Source of the DNA: CAZMOK01 sp964567785
Lineage (GTDB): Bacteria > Bacteroidota > Bacteroidia > Bacteroidales > JAGOPY01
Reading direction: 5' to 3'
Length of the DNA stretch: 64,000 nucleotides
Assembly (NCBI GenBank): GCA_964567785.1
Contig: CAZMOK010000008.1
Coordinates: 7,120-71,119, forward strand
Part shown: piece by piece, positions 25,258-34,274 of the stretch
How the letters are laid out: every line of letters begins with the position of its first letter
Numbering within the stretch: position 1 is the first letter of the stretch
Translations under genes and position numbers: made by a program
Notes under the pieces: generated by a model
Database searches by the model: none
Seen by the model: the letters and a program-made list of their open reading frames with translations, nothing else
What the model was told of the DNA's origin: nothing

Positions 25258-27235
25258 CGTTCTGTGCTTCCCTGAGATATTTCAGCTTGGCTTCATAAAG
25301 CGCAACTTCTTCTTTGGCCTTGTTGATCTTCTTCTCGAATTCCTTTTTCAGGAGATCGGCCTTTTTCGATTTGGCCAGGAACCCGATATTGTTTTCCCAG
25401 AGGTTGATGTCTTCCTTGATCTTGTTGATCTTTCCGTTGAGGAAGCCCATTTCCTTCCTGATGTTCCTATTTGAATTAGGGGAATCCTTCAAATTTTCCA
25501 CCTTCTCAGCGTATCCGGCAGTCTTGATCTCCACGCTGCTGATATTGAGCTTGTCAAGTTTCTCATCAATGGCCTTCCTGAATTCATTCTGGATCTTGTC
25601 CTTCTCTTTGATCGGGACATGCCCTATACCGGTCCATTCCCGCTGAAATCCTTTCAGGATATCCAGGTTTTCCTCTTTGTTGACGCCAAACTCATGGTTT
25701 TTGATCTTCTCGATGAGCTCTTTCTTCTTTTCGAGATTTTCTTTTTCCCTTTCACCAATGTTGGCGAAAAAATCTGATTTTCTATTGAAGAACTCGTCGC
25801 AGGCAGCCCTGAACCTTGTCCAGATCTTATCAGAATATCTCCTTGGAACGGGCCCTATCTTTTTCCACTCCTTCTGAAGGTTGATAAGGTCATTTGTGGT
25901 CTTGCGCCAGTCGGTGCTGTCTTTGATTGCTTCGGCCTGCTTGCAGAGGTCAAGCTTCAGATTATAATTGTTGAGCTGCTGCTGTTTTATCTCATTGAAG
26001 AATTCCTTCTTATTGGAGAAAAAGGTATTAAGACAGGTCTTGAACCTGTCCCAGATCACGTCGTTATCTTTTTTCGGGGCAGGGCCTATCGTTTTCCAAA
26101 CCTTGAAAAGTTCATTGATCTCATCTGTTTTAACCTGCCACTCTTTAATGGTATTTATTTCGTTTGCAACTATCTGCTCTGCCTTATCGCAGAGTGCTGT
26201 TTTTGCCAGCAAGTTCTGTTCGCGCTGCTCTGCAAGTTCAGAGTAATGCTCCCGCCTCCTTTGATTTATCTTATCGGTTGCCGCTTTGAAGCGTTCCCAG
26301 ATCTCATCGGTCTTGTCGCTTGGAACCGGTCCTATCTCTTTCCATTCCTGGTGGTATTTCTGCAGTTCCTTGAATGACTTTACAATCGATTTCTCAAGCA
26401 GCAATTCCTCTGCCTTTTCACAAAGTCCCAGCTTTTTGTCCAGGTTCTTCTTAAGGTCAAGGTCTCTCAGCTCCTTGCTGATCTTTACCTTATCGAAGAA
26501 TTTTTCAACCAGGAAATGATAGTTCTGCCAGAGGTTATTGACCTCGCCTGCCGGAACAAGACCTACCTCTTTCCACCTGGTCTGCAGTTCCTTGAATTTA
26601 TCATAGGTGCTTTTCAGCGATTCGTCTGATGAAACAAGCTCCCGCAGTTCATCGAGTATGGCATTCTTTGTATCGAGATTCCTGAGTTTAAGCACTTCCT
26701 GCTCCTCGATATACTTTGCCTTTCTTTCTTTATACCTTCCAAACGCTTTGTTGAACTTATCAACCAATGGGTCGGGGCCTGAATCGAAATCCTCCTTGTC
26801 TCCTCCGTCGGCAATGTATTCTTCGTACTTTTTATGGTCCTCATCACGTGTAAGCTTCAGGAAGGCAACCTTGATGAGCGCAACTTTGGTTTTTATGGAA
26901 GGAATGTCGCCAGATTCAACGATCTCCTCGAGCATCTCCACAAGTTTTTCACGCGGGTAGGTATCGTATTTCTCCGTCTCTTCGCTACCGTCGTCATCGT
27001 CACCTTCATCCTCTTCATCCGAAACAAGTTCTTCTTCCTTATCCCCGGAGGTTTCAGGTTTCTCCTTTTCAGGCTCAGTTTGTGATGCCTCTGGTTCTTT
27101 CTTTTGTTCAGGTTGCTCTTCAGCGGCAGCAGCCTGCTCGTTGGCCTGGTCTTCGGTTTGTTTCTTAGTGTTCTCGTCCCGGCTTTCGCTGTTTTCGTTC
27201 CCGGGAGTCTGATTGGTAATTGATTCTTTCTCCAT
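25250..27235 (-). CDS. DUF349 repeat protein
   Basis: The 661-residue protein has an acidic low-complexity N-terminus (about 1-95, rich in Glu, Asp, Lys and Gln) followed by helical repeats of the DUF349 type. At least five repeats are marked by W-x-x-[IV]-G-x-[VA]-P, for example WKEVGLVP, WKEIGPVP, WKTIGPAP, WKKIGPVP and WTGIGHVP. The C-terminal 80 residues are a predicted coiled coil. The family is common in Bacteroidota and has no established function; no signal peptide, so it is cytoplasmic. Its 3' end lies inside a 7-bp tandem repeat. Confidence 0.88.
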   Translation of the reverse strand: MEKESITNQTPGNENSESRDENTKKQTEDQANEQAAAAEEQPEQKKEPEASQTEPEKEKPETSGDKEEELVSDEEDEGDDDDGSEETEKYDTYPREKLVEMLEEIVESGDIPSIKTKVALIKVAFLKLTRDEDHKKYEEYIADGGDKEDFDSGPDPLVDKFNKAFGRYKERKAKYIEEQEVLKLRNLDTKNAILDELRELVSSDESLKSTYDKFKELQTRWKEVGLVPAGEVNNLWQNYHFLVEKFFDKVKISKELRDLDLKKNLDKKLGLCEKAEELLLEKSIVKSFKELQKYHQEWKEIGPVPSDKTDEIWERFKAATDKINQRRREHYSELAEQREQNLLAKTALCDKAEQIVANEINTIKEWQVKTDEINELFKVWKTIGPAPKKDNDVIWDRFKTCLNTFFSNKKEFFNEIKQQQLNNYNLKLDLCKQAEAIKDSTDWRKTTNDLINLQKEWKKIGPVPRRYSDKIWTRFRAACDEFFNRKSDFFANIGEREKENLEKKKELIEKIKNHEFGVNKEENLDILKGFQREWTGIGHVPIKEKDKIQNEFRKAIDEKLDKLNISSVEIKTAGYAEKVENLKDSPNSNRNIRKEMGFLNGKINKIKEDINLWENNIGFLAKSKKADLLKKEFEKKINKAKEEVALYEAKLKYLREAQNEV

Positions 27236-27305
27236 AATGTATGATTAGCGTCCTTATTTCAGCATTTACTGATTCAGGTAAATAGATAATTCTTTTCAAG
27301 GGCTG

Positions 27306-27313
27306 CAAAAATA
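27306..27313 (-). promoter_or_regulatory. promoter -7 element for the DUF349 gene
   Basis: On the minus strand TATTTTTG fits TAnnTTTG and lies 70 bases upstream of the ATG at 27235. Confidence 0.45.
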
Positions 27314-27359
27314 GCAATTATTTTAAAGGATGCTAAAACTATACGGTATTATGGCAGCT

Positions 27360-29669
27360 TTATTCAAGTGCACTTCTGTTGAAGAGGATATAACCTATAT
27401 TGAACATCACTGAAAAGCTCTCTTCGGCGCGGTCGTAATAGTTAAAAGCAAGGCTTACAGGCCCTATGGGTGAATGATAGACTATGGAGGCACTGGCTAC
27501 ATACGATCTGAAAGAAAACACTTTTCTCCTTTCTGCCCTGCCCTTTTCATTTTCTGTCAGCTCCTCATAGGGTTGGAAAAGATAGCCCTCCAGCCGGAGG
27601 TTTACAGGTTTATATATATTGAAGATCGTTTTTATTCCGAAGGCTGCATAATTCTGTGCCCGGTATTTTGGTAAAAACAATGTTTTCATCTCAGGCAGCG
27701 GACTGAAGGCAGGTGTTCTCAGCATTGTAGCGGTGTAATTATTGAAAAGCACCTGGTTCGAAAGAAGCAGTTCCCCGTAAAAGCCCAGGCTTGCCCTTCC
27801 TATCCGCCTTAAATAATTATCGTAGATCAACCTGAAAGAAAACCACTGGTGTGCATCCTCGATCTCTCCCGTGAATTCGGAGGTAGAACCCGGGATCGTC
27901 CTTTCTTCACCTGTAATGTATTTGAGCTGGAGTAACAATCTTGACCCTCTGGTGGCAAACTGCTTGTAATTCTGAGAATTGAGCTGAAACTCGACATCGG
28001 TGGTAAAAAAGTTGAAAAAGCTGACATCTGCCGTATCTAGCCTCGTAAAGGTATTGTTCTGATAATACCTGTCTTTAGTGTACCCGGTGGCATACCTGTT
28101 TACGAGCATGCCGCTGTTGGTTGCCGGAAAACCCAACCTTAACCCGAAACTGTTTTCATTCTGGACCAGGAAGGAAGGCTCTTTGTCCTCAAAAAAATAT
28201 GTGCTCGTCCTGAAATAATCCTTATGGTTGTATGTATAGTTCACTGCCGCAAAAAAAGGCAGGGCTGAAGGAATATCTATCCTCAGTCCTGCATGTGCAG
28301 AGCTGTAAAACTGTCCAAAGTAGCCATTAACGTTCACATCCATTCCAAATGACGAAAGGTAGCGGTACTGTATCCCGAGGAATGCCGAGTTAGCTGCCTT
28401 TGAAGAAATATTACCGCCAACACCCACCATTAACTGATCATCTCTCTCTATTTCAAGGTCCAGATCAAAAAACCCGGATAGGGTATCATAGGTAAGGGTA
28501 GGAAAGATATATCGTATTTTATTATCTGCCAGGAGCCTGAAATAATCCACTTTTACAGTTTCAAGTGTTATGTGCTGTGATTTTTCTTTAAGGGCCTCCC
28601 TCACATATGATTGCTGGTATTTATTCTTCAGACCTGTAATATTCACGTCTTTTATTATCACTGCCTGCTTCCTCTCCTTGAAATCTTTTCTCTTCTTACT
28701 GATCTGATATTCTGATACCCTGCGGCTGATCATACTTTTCACCCTGCTCATCTGATCGAGGGCAGCAACATATCCGCTGTCGATGAACATCTCCTTCCCT
28801 GTAAAGTCAAGAATATTTGAAACATCGGGAAGGTTGGGTTCGATAAGGATGCCATTCTCTTCGGGTAGTTCATACTCGGTCTTGCTCACGATCATGTTCT
28901 GCAACTGGGAAATAATATCCTCGGGGTCGGGCTTTTCAAAATTCCTGACAGTTTTACTCCCGATTATGATGTCAGGGTCGAAATGATCTATCATAATATC
29001 GACCGGGAAATTATCATAGATACCGCCATCGAAGAGCAATCTTCCATCTATCGTAATGGGCTTGAAAAAGAAGGGGAAGGTGGCAGAGGCCCTCACCGCC
29101 TGTCCAAGATGTCCGCCGGAAAAGACAACTGCCTTGTTTGAATCGATATCGGCCGCAACACATCTGAAGGGCACCATTAATCTGTTGAAATCGTAGCCGC
29201 AGGCCGCCGAGGGGCCGGCAAACAATTCCAGCAAGGCAAATTCCATTTTATGCGGTGAAATCAGATTGGTAGGCAGCCTCGACTCCAGTTTTTTCCTGGC
29301 ATTATCGTACCTGAAATTCATTTTGACCCAGGAGGCATCCGCATCGTCCTTTTTGAAAAAATACCTGTACTTATCCTCCAGGTCGTCACCGAGCAAATCC
29401 TCAAACACCCCATCCATAACCATTTGTTCAAGCTCTGCCGGTGAATAACCGCTTGCATACAAAGCTCCGACAATGGCTCCCATTGATGTCCCGGTAATAT
29501 AGTCTATGGGGATGCCCTCTTCCTCAAGTGCTTTGAGCACCCCCACGTGTGAAATACCTTTGGAACCGCCGCCGCTCAACACCACACCCACCGTCTGTCC
29601 GTTGGTTACTGCATTTATGAAAAGCAAGGCAACCATCAAGCAAAACAGGTGTGGCAGCGGTCTTTTCAT
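27360..29669 (-). CDS. patatin-like phospholipase with C-terminal outer-membrane barrel
   Basis: The 769-residue product starts with a signal peptide (about 1-25). The patatin domain follows at once: oxyanion loop SGGGSKGISH, nucleophile Ser62 in GTSMG, and the catalytic Asp in FDGGIYDNFPVD. After it comes a POTRA-like stretch (about 340-405) and a beta-barrel of the BamA/Omp85 surface-antigen type to the C-terminus. This is the PlpD-like type VD layout, in which the lipase is fused to its own outer-membrane barrel. The gene starts nine bases after the stop of the PLP-enzyme gene and is probably cotranscribed with it. Confidence 0.9.
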   Translation of the reverse strand: MKRPLPHLFCLMVALLFINAVTNGQTVGVVLSGGGSKGISHVGVLKALEEEGIPIDYITGTSMGAIVGALYASGYSPAELEQMVMDGVFEDLLGDDLEDKYRYFFKKDDADASWVKMNFRYDNARKKLESRLPTNLISPHKMEFALLELFAGPSAACGYDFNRLMVPFRCVAADIDSNKAVVFSGGHLGQAVRASATFPFFFKPITIDGRLLFDGGIYDNFPVDIMIDHFDPDIIIGSKTVRNFEKPDPEDIISQLQNMIVSKTEYELPEENGILIEPNLPDVSNILDFTGKEMFIDSGYVAALDQMSRVKSMISRRVSEYQISKKRKDFKERKQAVIIKDVNITGLKNKYQQSYVREALKEKSQHITLETVKVDYFRLLADNKIRYIFPTLTYDTLSGFFDLDLEIERDDQLMVGVGGNISSKAANSAFLGIQYRYLSSFGMDVNVNGYFGQFYSSAHAGLRIDIPSALPFFAAVNYTYNHKDYFRTSTYFFEDKEPSFLVQNENSFGLRLGFPATNSGMLVNRYATGYTKDRYYQNNTFTRLDTADVSFFNFFTTDVEFQLNSQNYKQFATRGSRLLLQLKYITGEERTIPGSTSEFTGEIEDAHQWFSFRLIYDNYLRRIGRASLGFYGELLLSNQVLFNNYTATMLRTPAFSPLPEMKTLFLPKYRAQNYAAFGIKTIFNIYKPVNLRLEGYLFQPYEELTENEKGRAERRKVFSFRSYVASASIVYHSPIGPVSLAFNYYDRAEESFSVMFNIGYILFNRSALE

Positions 29670-29678
29670 AATGATGGT

Positions 29679-30860
29679 CTAGATCTTTGAAAATGCCCTT
29701 TCGAAATCTTCAATGAGGTCTTCCACATCTTCTATTCCCACTGAAAGTCTGACCAGTCCGTCGGTAATGCCGGCTTTCAGCTTGCTCTCCTTTGTCATTT
29801 TGGAGTGAGTCATTGAGGCAGGATGCTGGATAAGAGTTTCGATACCCCCCAGCGACACGGCCAGCAACATCAGCTTCACCTCATCCATGAGTTTTTTCCC
29901 TGCCTCAAAACCACCTTTTACCTCAAAGCTCATCATCGCTCCGGGGCCGTCCATTTGCCTTTGCGCCAGGTCATACTGAGGATGTGACTTAAGTCCCGGG
30001 TACTTCACCCATTCTATCTTTGGATGGTTTTCAAGATATTCGGCAATCTTCATAGCATTCTTTTGCCCTCTTTCCATCCTGATTGCCAAAGTCTTTAAGC
30101 CTCTTCTTGTCATATATGCCTGGTGGGGGTCCATGTTACATCCAAGGTTCCCCATTACGCCCCTGAGCTTCTGGTATTCTTCCTTATCGCGGGCTACGAT
30201 CATTCCCGCAACAATGTCGGCATGTCCGTTGATGAACTTCGTCATCGAATGTACCACCACATCTGCACCATGCTCAATAGGCCTTTGCAGGAACGGACTG
30301 CAGAAGGTATTATCGACCACCAGGGGTATGCCCGCCTCGTGGGCGATTTCAGCAAGCGCCTTCAGGTCGGATATCCCAATGGTAGGGTTTGCCGGCGTTT
30401 CAGTATATATGAGTTTTGTGTTGGGCTTAATGGCCTTTTTCACTGCTTCGGCATCAGCCGTATCGAGGTAAGTGAACTCCACGCCAAAGCGCGACCAGTG
30501 CTTTTCGACCACAACCCTCGCCGGGCCGTAAACAGCTTCGTGGCTTACAATATGGTCGCCGGCATTGAGGTAGGTCATGTAGATTGTGTTTATGGCTCCC
30601 ATTCCAGAAGAGGTGGCCACTCCTCCATAGCCTTTCTCCAGGTCTGCCACAGCTTGCTCAAGGTCCCCTATCGTAGGGTTACCCAGGCGGGTATAGATAT
30701 ATCCGTCGTCTTCGCCCGAAAAACAGGCGGCTCCGTGATCGGCTGATTTAAACTTGAATGTTGATGTCTGGTAAACAGGTGTTGTTGCACTCCCCAGTGA
30801 ATCTTCAAAACTTCCTGCATGGATTAGTTTTGAATTGAATCCCATCTTTTCTGAACTCAT
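29679..30860 (-). CDS. Cys/Met-metabolism PLP enzyme (methionine gamma-lyase or cystathionine lyase type)
   Basis: The 393-residue protein is a full-length trans-sulphuration enzyme. The PLP lysine is K208 in SMTKFINGHAD, with YTRLGNPT and SSGMGAI at the cofactor site. The position that is Cys in methionine gamma-lyases and Gly in cystathionine gamma-lyases/synthases (after YG at 111-112) is Pro here, so reaction specificity cannot be assigned by that residue. Candidate reactions are release of methanethiol from methionine or cysteine from cystathionine. The patatin/barrel gene follows by nine bases. Confidence 0.85.
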   Translation of the reverse strand: MSSEKMGFNSKLIHAGSFEDSLGSATTPVYQTSTFKFKSADHGAACFSGEDDGYIYTRLGNPTIGDLEQAVADLEKGYGGVATSSGMGAINTIYMTYLNAGDHIVSHEAVYGPARVVVEKHWSRFGVEFTYLDTADAEAVKKAIKPNTKLIYTETPANPTIGISDLKALAEIAHEAGIPLVVDNTFCSPFLQRPIEHGADVVVHSMTKFINGHADIVAGMIVARDKEEYQKLRGVMGNLGCNMDPHQAYMTRRGLKTLAIRMERGQKNAMKIAEYLENHPKIEWVKYPGLKSHPQYDLAQRQMDGPGAMMSFEVKGGFEAGKKLMDEVKLMLLAVSLGGIETLIQHPASMTHSKMTKESKLKAGITDGLVRLSVGIEDVEDLIEDFERAFSKI

Positions 30861-30985
30861 AACTATTATAATATTAGGTAATTAGTAAATCATTCCGAAC
30901 AAATATTATATTCTGTAAATATATAAAAAAACCGCATGTTTCAAGGCTTATCAGGGATATGGGACTACTATTTTATTAACTGCGA

Positions 30986-31018
30986 TTTGCTTTCACTATT
31001 GTTCATGTAATATATTTG
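30986..31018 (+). promoter_or_regulatory. promoter of the DUF4870 gene
   Basis: TTTG at 30986-30989 and TATATTTG at 31011-31018 are separated by 21 bp; the ATG follows 23 bases later. Confidence 0.65.
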
Positions 31019-31041
31019 TGTCCTGACAAAACAATTAAAAA

Positions 31042-31365
31042 ATGGACCAGACACAAGGAAACCAACAGGCGCAAGAGGATAAAACCATTGCTATCCTCAG
31101 TTACATTACATTCATAGGGTGGATCATAGCGCTTATTCTGCACCAGAACAACAAGACAAGCCTAGGGGCCTATCACCTCAGACAAACATTAGGCATATTT
31201 CTTACAGGGATCATTTTATCGATAATTCCCATAATAGGATGGATCCTTGGGCTCGTTCTTTTTGTATTCTGGATACTTGGACTTATCAGTGCAGTCCAGG
31301 GGGAAGAGAAACCAATCCCTCTCCTGGGCGAATTTTACCAGAATATCTTCAAAGGGCTGAACTGA
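31042..31365 (+). CDS. DUF4870 (Tic20-like) small membrane protein
   Basis: A 107-residue protein with a short polar N-terminus rich in Gln and three hydrophobic helices (about 20-40, 52-68 and 70-88). SYITFIGWIIALILH and the H-L-R-Q-T pattern are typical of DUF4870 proteins. The function of the family is unknown. It has its own promoter and is convergent with the ferritin-like gene. Confidence 0.82.
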   Translation: MDQTQGNQQAQEDKTIAILSYITFIGWIIALILHQNNKTSLGAYHLRQTLGIFLTGIILSIIPIIGWILGLVLFVFWILGLISAVQGEEKPIPLLGEFYQNIFKGLN

Positions 31366-31413
31366 TCCCGAAAACACAGGACTTCAGGTTGTGCATTCCT
31401 GAATAAGAAATAA

Positions 31414-31914
31414 TTAAAAAGGCCAGAAGTTATTGTCGTACCAGACCTGCTCCTTAAGGTCTTCATTGATCTTGTGGAGCCAGTAATGATGCCCTTTTTC
31501 CCAATCGGCAAGCATCTGGTACATCTCCTTTTCGTGGGGGTCCTCAGCCTCTTCCGCACGGTCGCTGTATATCTTTACAGCCCTTGTTTCAAAATCCATG
31601 GCCGCTGAAATTGCTGCTGCCTCAAAACTGGCTGCAGATATCTCCTTTTTTATCTCTTCGGATAATATCTTCATCACGGTTGAATCATCCACGTCGCCCG
31701 TTGGGTCATTCTCCATGAACGATTTGTTCTTCTCGTAATGGGCAAACTGCTTTGAGAGGAATTCTATGTGTTCCTCCTCTTCATCTGCCATCATCTGGAA
31801 GATCTTCCTGGCAGCTTCACTCTGTGTCTGCCTGGCACAGGTTGTGTAAAACGCCTTTCCCCTTCTCTCTAGGAGTATTGCTTCTTTGAGTATTTCTATT
31901 GCCGACTTAGCCAT
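31414..31914 (-). CDS. ferritin-like/rubrerythrin-type diiron protein
   Basis: The 166-residue, mainly helical protein shows the metal-binding Glu and E-x-x-H pairs of the ferritin-like family: AILLERRGKAFY, DEEEEHIEFL, AMDFETRAVKIY and DWEKGHHYWLHK. It lacks the C-terminal rubredoxin domain of true rubrerythrins. The likely role is peroxide reduction or iron handling under oxidative stress in an anaerobe. It is divergent from the kinase-RapZ gene with overlapping promoters. Confidence 0.88.
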   Translation of the reverse strand: MAKSAIEILKEAILLERRGKAFYTTCARQTQSEAARKIFQMMADEEEEHIEFLSKQFAHYEKNKSFMENDPTGDVDDSTVMKILSEEIKKEISAASFEAAAISAAMDFETRAVKIYSDRAEEAEDPHEKEMYQMLADWEKGHHYWLHKINEDLKEQVWYDNNFWPF

Positions 31915-31935
31915 AATTTTTAGTGTTTTGTTCTG

Positions 31936-31964
31936 TTGAACAAATATAAACTAATTTACCTTTG
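31936..31964. promoter_or_regulatory. overlapping divergent promoters (ferritin-like gene and kinase-RapZ operon)
   Basis: Rightward: TTG at 31936-31938 and TACCTTTG at 31957-31964, 18-bp spacer, ending six bases before ATG 31971, which predicts a leaderless or nearly leaderless mRNA. Leftward: TATATTTG on the minus strand at 31948-31941, 26 bases before the ferritin-like ATG at 31914. The two promoters overlap, so they may compete. Confidence 0.6.
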
Positions 31965-31970
31965 CCGAGG

Positions 31971-33401
31971 ATGGATAAGCAGGTAATTGATAACCTTTCA
32001 ACCCTTTTCAGGGATTGGTCGGGTGAATCGCCCCAAAAGGCAGACATCCTGCCTGCCTCAGGAAGCGACAGGAGGTATGTAAGGCTGGTATCCGGCAAGA
32101 TATCTGCCATAGGAGCATTCAATCCACATACAAAGGAAAATGAAGCTTTTATGCATTTTTCTAAAGTTTTCAAGGATCACCACCTGAATGTACCTGAAAT
32201 ATACAGCTACGAACCCGGTAAATCCATATATCTCCAGGAAGACCTGGGTGAAACCACGATGTTTTCCCTGGTGGCGAACAGGCCCGACCCGTCGCTGATA
32301 CCCGTCGGGATCAGGGAATTGTATGAAAGGTCTGTACGTGAGCTCTTATTGTTCCAGGTTGATGCCGGAAAAGACCTGGATTATAACTATTGCCACCCCA
32401 GGAAGGCATTTGATGAACAGTCGGTGCAATGGGACCTGAACTATTTCAAATACAACTACCTGAATCTTTCGGGGATCAAATACGATGAACAGCTTCTCGA
32501 GGAAGATTTCAGAGAGATCAGGGATTTTATTTCAGGGGCGCCGGCAGAGTATTTCATGTACCGCGATTTCCAGGCCAGGAATATCCTCCTGAAAGAAGGG
32601 CATCCATGGTATATTGATTACCAGGGGGGAAGAAAGGGCCCTCTGCAGTATGACCTTGTTTCACTCCTTTACCAGGTGAGGGCCGGGCTCCCGCAGTTTT
32701 TCAGGGATGAGATTACCAATATATATGTGAGTGCCCTTGAAAAGAAAACCGGGATCAAAAGAGAGGAGTTCTTCAGGTTCTACCCCGCCTTCATTCTCCT
32801 TCGGCTTCTGCAGGTACTCGGAGCCTATGGATTCCGGGGATTGTACCAGGGTAAAGCACATTTCGTGGAAAGCCTTTCACTGGCCTGTAACAATATCTCC
32901 CTCATCCTTGAAAGGGATGACCTCTCATTGAAAATACCGGAGATAAGGCGGGTCCTGGGTGACACCCTGGAAAAAAATGACAGATTTAAGAGTACTACAA
33001 AGAACCAAAAGCCCGGGCTCACTGTTACCATGTCAAGCTTCAGTTATAAAAAAGGGATCCCGAAAGATCCTTCAGGTCACGGCGGCGGTTTTGTATTCGA
33101 CTGCAGGGCCCTGCCCAACCCCGGCAGGGAGGAAAGGTTCAGGCTGTTGAACGGCAAAGACCCGGAAGTTAAAGAGTATCTTGAAAATAACACGGAAGTT
33201 GAAGAATTCATTTCGAACATCTTCAATATTGTAGATGCCGCGGTCGAAAAATACCTGTCAAGAGGCTTCAGCAACCTGATGGTTTCATTCGGATGCACAG
33301 GCGGACAGCACCGGAGTGTTTACTGCGCCGAAAGACTAAGCAGCCATCTGAAAGAAAAGTATGAAGTGAATATACGGATCTCACATACCGAAATTGTATA
33401 G
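31971..33401 (+). CDS. fusion of an AmgK-like sugar kinase with a RapZ C-terminal domain
   Basis: From ATG 31971 the product has 476 residues. The first 330 form an aminoglycoside-phosphotransferase-fold kinase with the catalytic loop YRDFQARNILL and the metal site YIDYQGGRKG, most like AmgK, the MurNAc/GlcNAc kinase of the anabolic cell-wall recycling route. Residues from about 345 match the RapZ C-terminal domain: GHGGGFVFDCRALPNPG, KDPEVKEYL and MVSFGCTGGQHRSVY. In E. coli that domain senses glucosamine-6-phosphate and binds small RNA. A MurU-like transferase lies two genes downstream. A TTG at 31962 is open but lies inside the -7 element. Confidence 0.88.
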   Translation: MDKQVIDNLSTLFRDWSGESPQKADILPASGSDRRYVRLVSGKISAIGAFNPHTKENEAFMHFSKVFKDHHLNVPEIYSYEPGKSIYLQEDLGETTMFSLVANRPDPSLIPVGIRELYERSVRELLLFQVDAGKDLDYNYCHPRKAFDEQSVQWDLNYFKYNYLNLSGIKYDEQLLEEDFREIRDFISGAPAEYFMYRDFQARNILLKEGHPWYIDYQGGRKGPLQYDLVSLLYQVRAGLPQFFRDEITNIYVSALEKKTGIKREEFFRFYPAFILLRLLQVLGAYGFRGLYQGKAHFVESLSLACNNISLILERDDLSLKIPEIRRVLGDTLEKNDRFKSTTKNQKPGLTVTMSSFSYKKGIPKDPSGHGGGFVFDCRALPNPGREERFRLLNGKDPEVKEYLENNTEVEEFISNIFNIVDAAVEKYLSRGFSNLMVSFGCTGGQHRSVYCAERLSSHLKEKYEVNIRISHTEIV

Positions 33402-33404
33402 GAC

Positions 33405-33536
33405 ATGGGTAAAGTAATGTGCAAAGACAAAAAGAAGATCCTGAAAAAGCATGACAGTAAGCCAAAATATACTTGCAAGAAATGCGGTGAGAAAGCCGTG
33501 AAGGAAAAACACCTTTGCAAGCCAAAGAAGCTGTAA
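33405..33536 (+). CDS. 43-residue zinc-ribbon-like peptide
   Basis: A short Lys-rich frame starts three bases after the kinase-RapZ stop and ends one base before the MurU ATG. The peptide has a Cys near the N-terminus (MGKVMCKDKKK), a CKKCG knuckle (about 24-28) and a final HLCKPKK, so it could bind one zinc ion. The spacing and the clustered Cys/Lys content support a real gene. No function is known to me; RNA or nucleotide binding would suit its charge. Confidence 0.65.
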   Translation: MGKVMCKDKKKILKKHDSKPKYTCKKCGEKAVKEKHLCKPKKL

Positions 33537-33537
33537 G

Positions 33538-34272
33538 ATGAAAGCCATGATACTGGCAGCCGGACTGGGTACACGCCTGGATCCCATAACCAGGAAAGTG
33601 CCCAAAGCACTTGCCGAAATAAAAGGCAAGCCATTGTTGGGATTACTGATCCGAAAGCTGGCCGGTGCTGGGTTCACAGATATCATTGTCAATATCCACC
33701 ATTTCCCGGACCAGATCAGGGACTATCTGAAAAAAAGCGACTTTGGACACCTGAGGGTGGAAATCTCAGATGAATCGGAACAACTGCTGGATACCGGCGG
33801 AGGCCTGAAAAAGGCCGGATGGTTCTTTGATGACGGCAAGCCCTTTCTGCTTCACAACGTGGATGTTGTTTCATCCCTTGACCTCAGGGAAATATACAAC
33901 GCCCATCTTCGAAAAGCGCCCCTGGCAACCCTGGCGGTCAGTGACAGAAGCACCGGCAGATACCTTCTTTTTAATGATGATGGATTGCTCAGGGGGTGGA
34001 TGAACAGGAAGTCTGGTGAAACAAGGCCCGGGGGAATTAAGATTGAAAGCCTTCACCCATATGCATTCAGTGGGATACATGTGATAGACCCCTCAATTTT
34101 CAACCTTATCAGGGAAAAAGGCAGGTTCTCACTCATCGAACTATATTTGCGCCTGAGCGCAAAGGCCAACATAAGGGCTTATGTCCACAACAGCAGCAAA
34201 TGGCTGGATATCGGAATACCTGCTGCACTTGAAAAAGCAAACAGGGAAATCCCTAATGATTTTTTTGATTGA
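33538..34272 (+). CDS. sugar nucleotidyltransferase, MurU-like (MurNAc-1-phosphate uridylyltransferase)
   Basis: The 244-residue protein starts directly with the nucleotidyltransferase signature AAGLGTRLDPITRKVPKAL and has the substrate-binding LDTGGGLKKA and the metal site HNVDVVSS. It is the length of MurU-type enzymes and lacks the hexapeptide domain of GlmU. MurU couples MurNAc-1-phosphate with UTP to make UDP-MurNAc. Linkage to an AmgK-like kinase two genes upstream strongly supports this assignment over a mannose or glucose nucleotidyltransferase. Confidence 0.87.
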   Translation: MKAMILAAGLGTRLDPITRKVPKALAEIKGKPLLGLLIRKLAGAGFTDIIVNIHHFPDQIRDYLKKSDFGHLRVEISDESEQLLDTGGGLKKAGWFFDDGKPFLLHNVDVVSSLDLREIYNAHLRKAPLATLAVSDRSTGRYLLFNDDGLLRGWMNRKSGETRPGGIKIESLHPYAFSGIHVIDPSIFNLIREKGRFSLIELYLRLSAKANIRAYVHNSSKWLDIGIPAALEKANREIPNDFFD

Positions 34273-34274
34273 TT

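Noticed and set aside
30123..30746. 207-codon plus-strand open frame
   Set aside because: Antisense to the PLP-enzyme gene, which has all catalytic motifs on the other strand.
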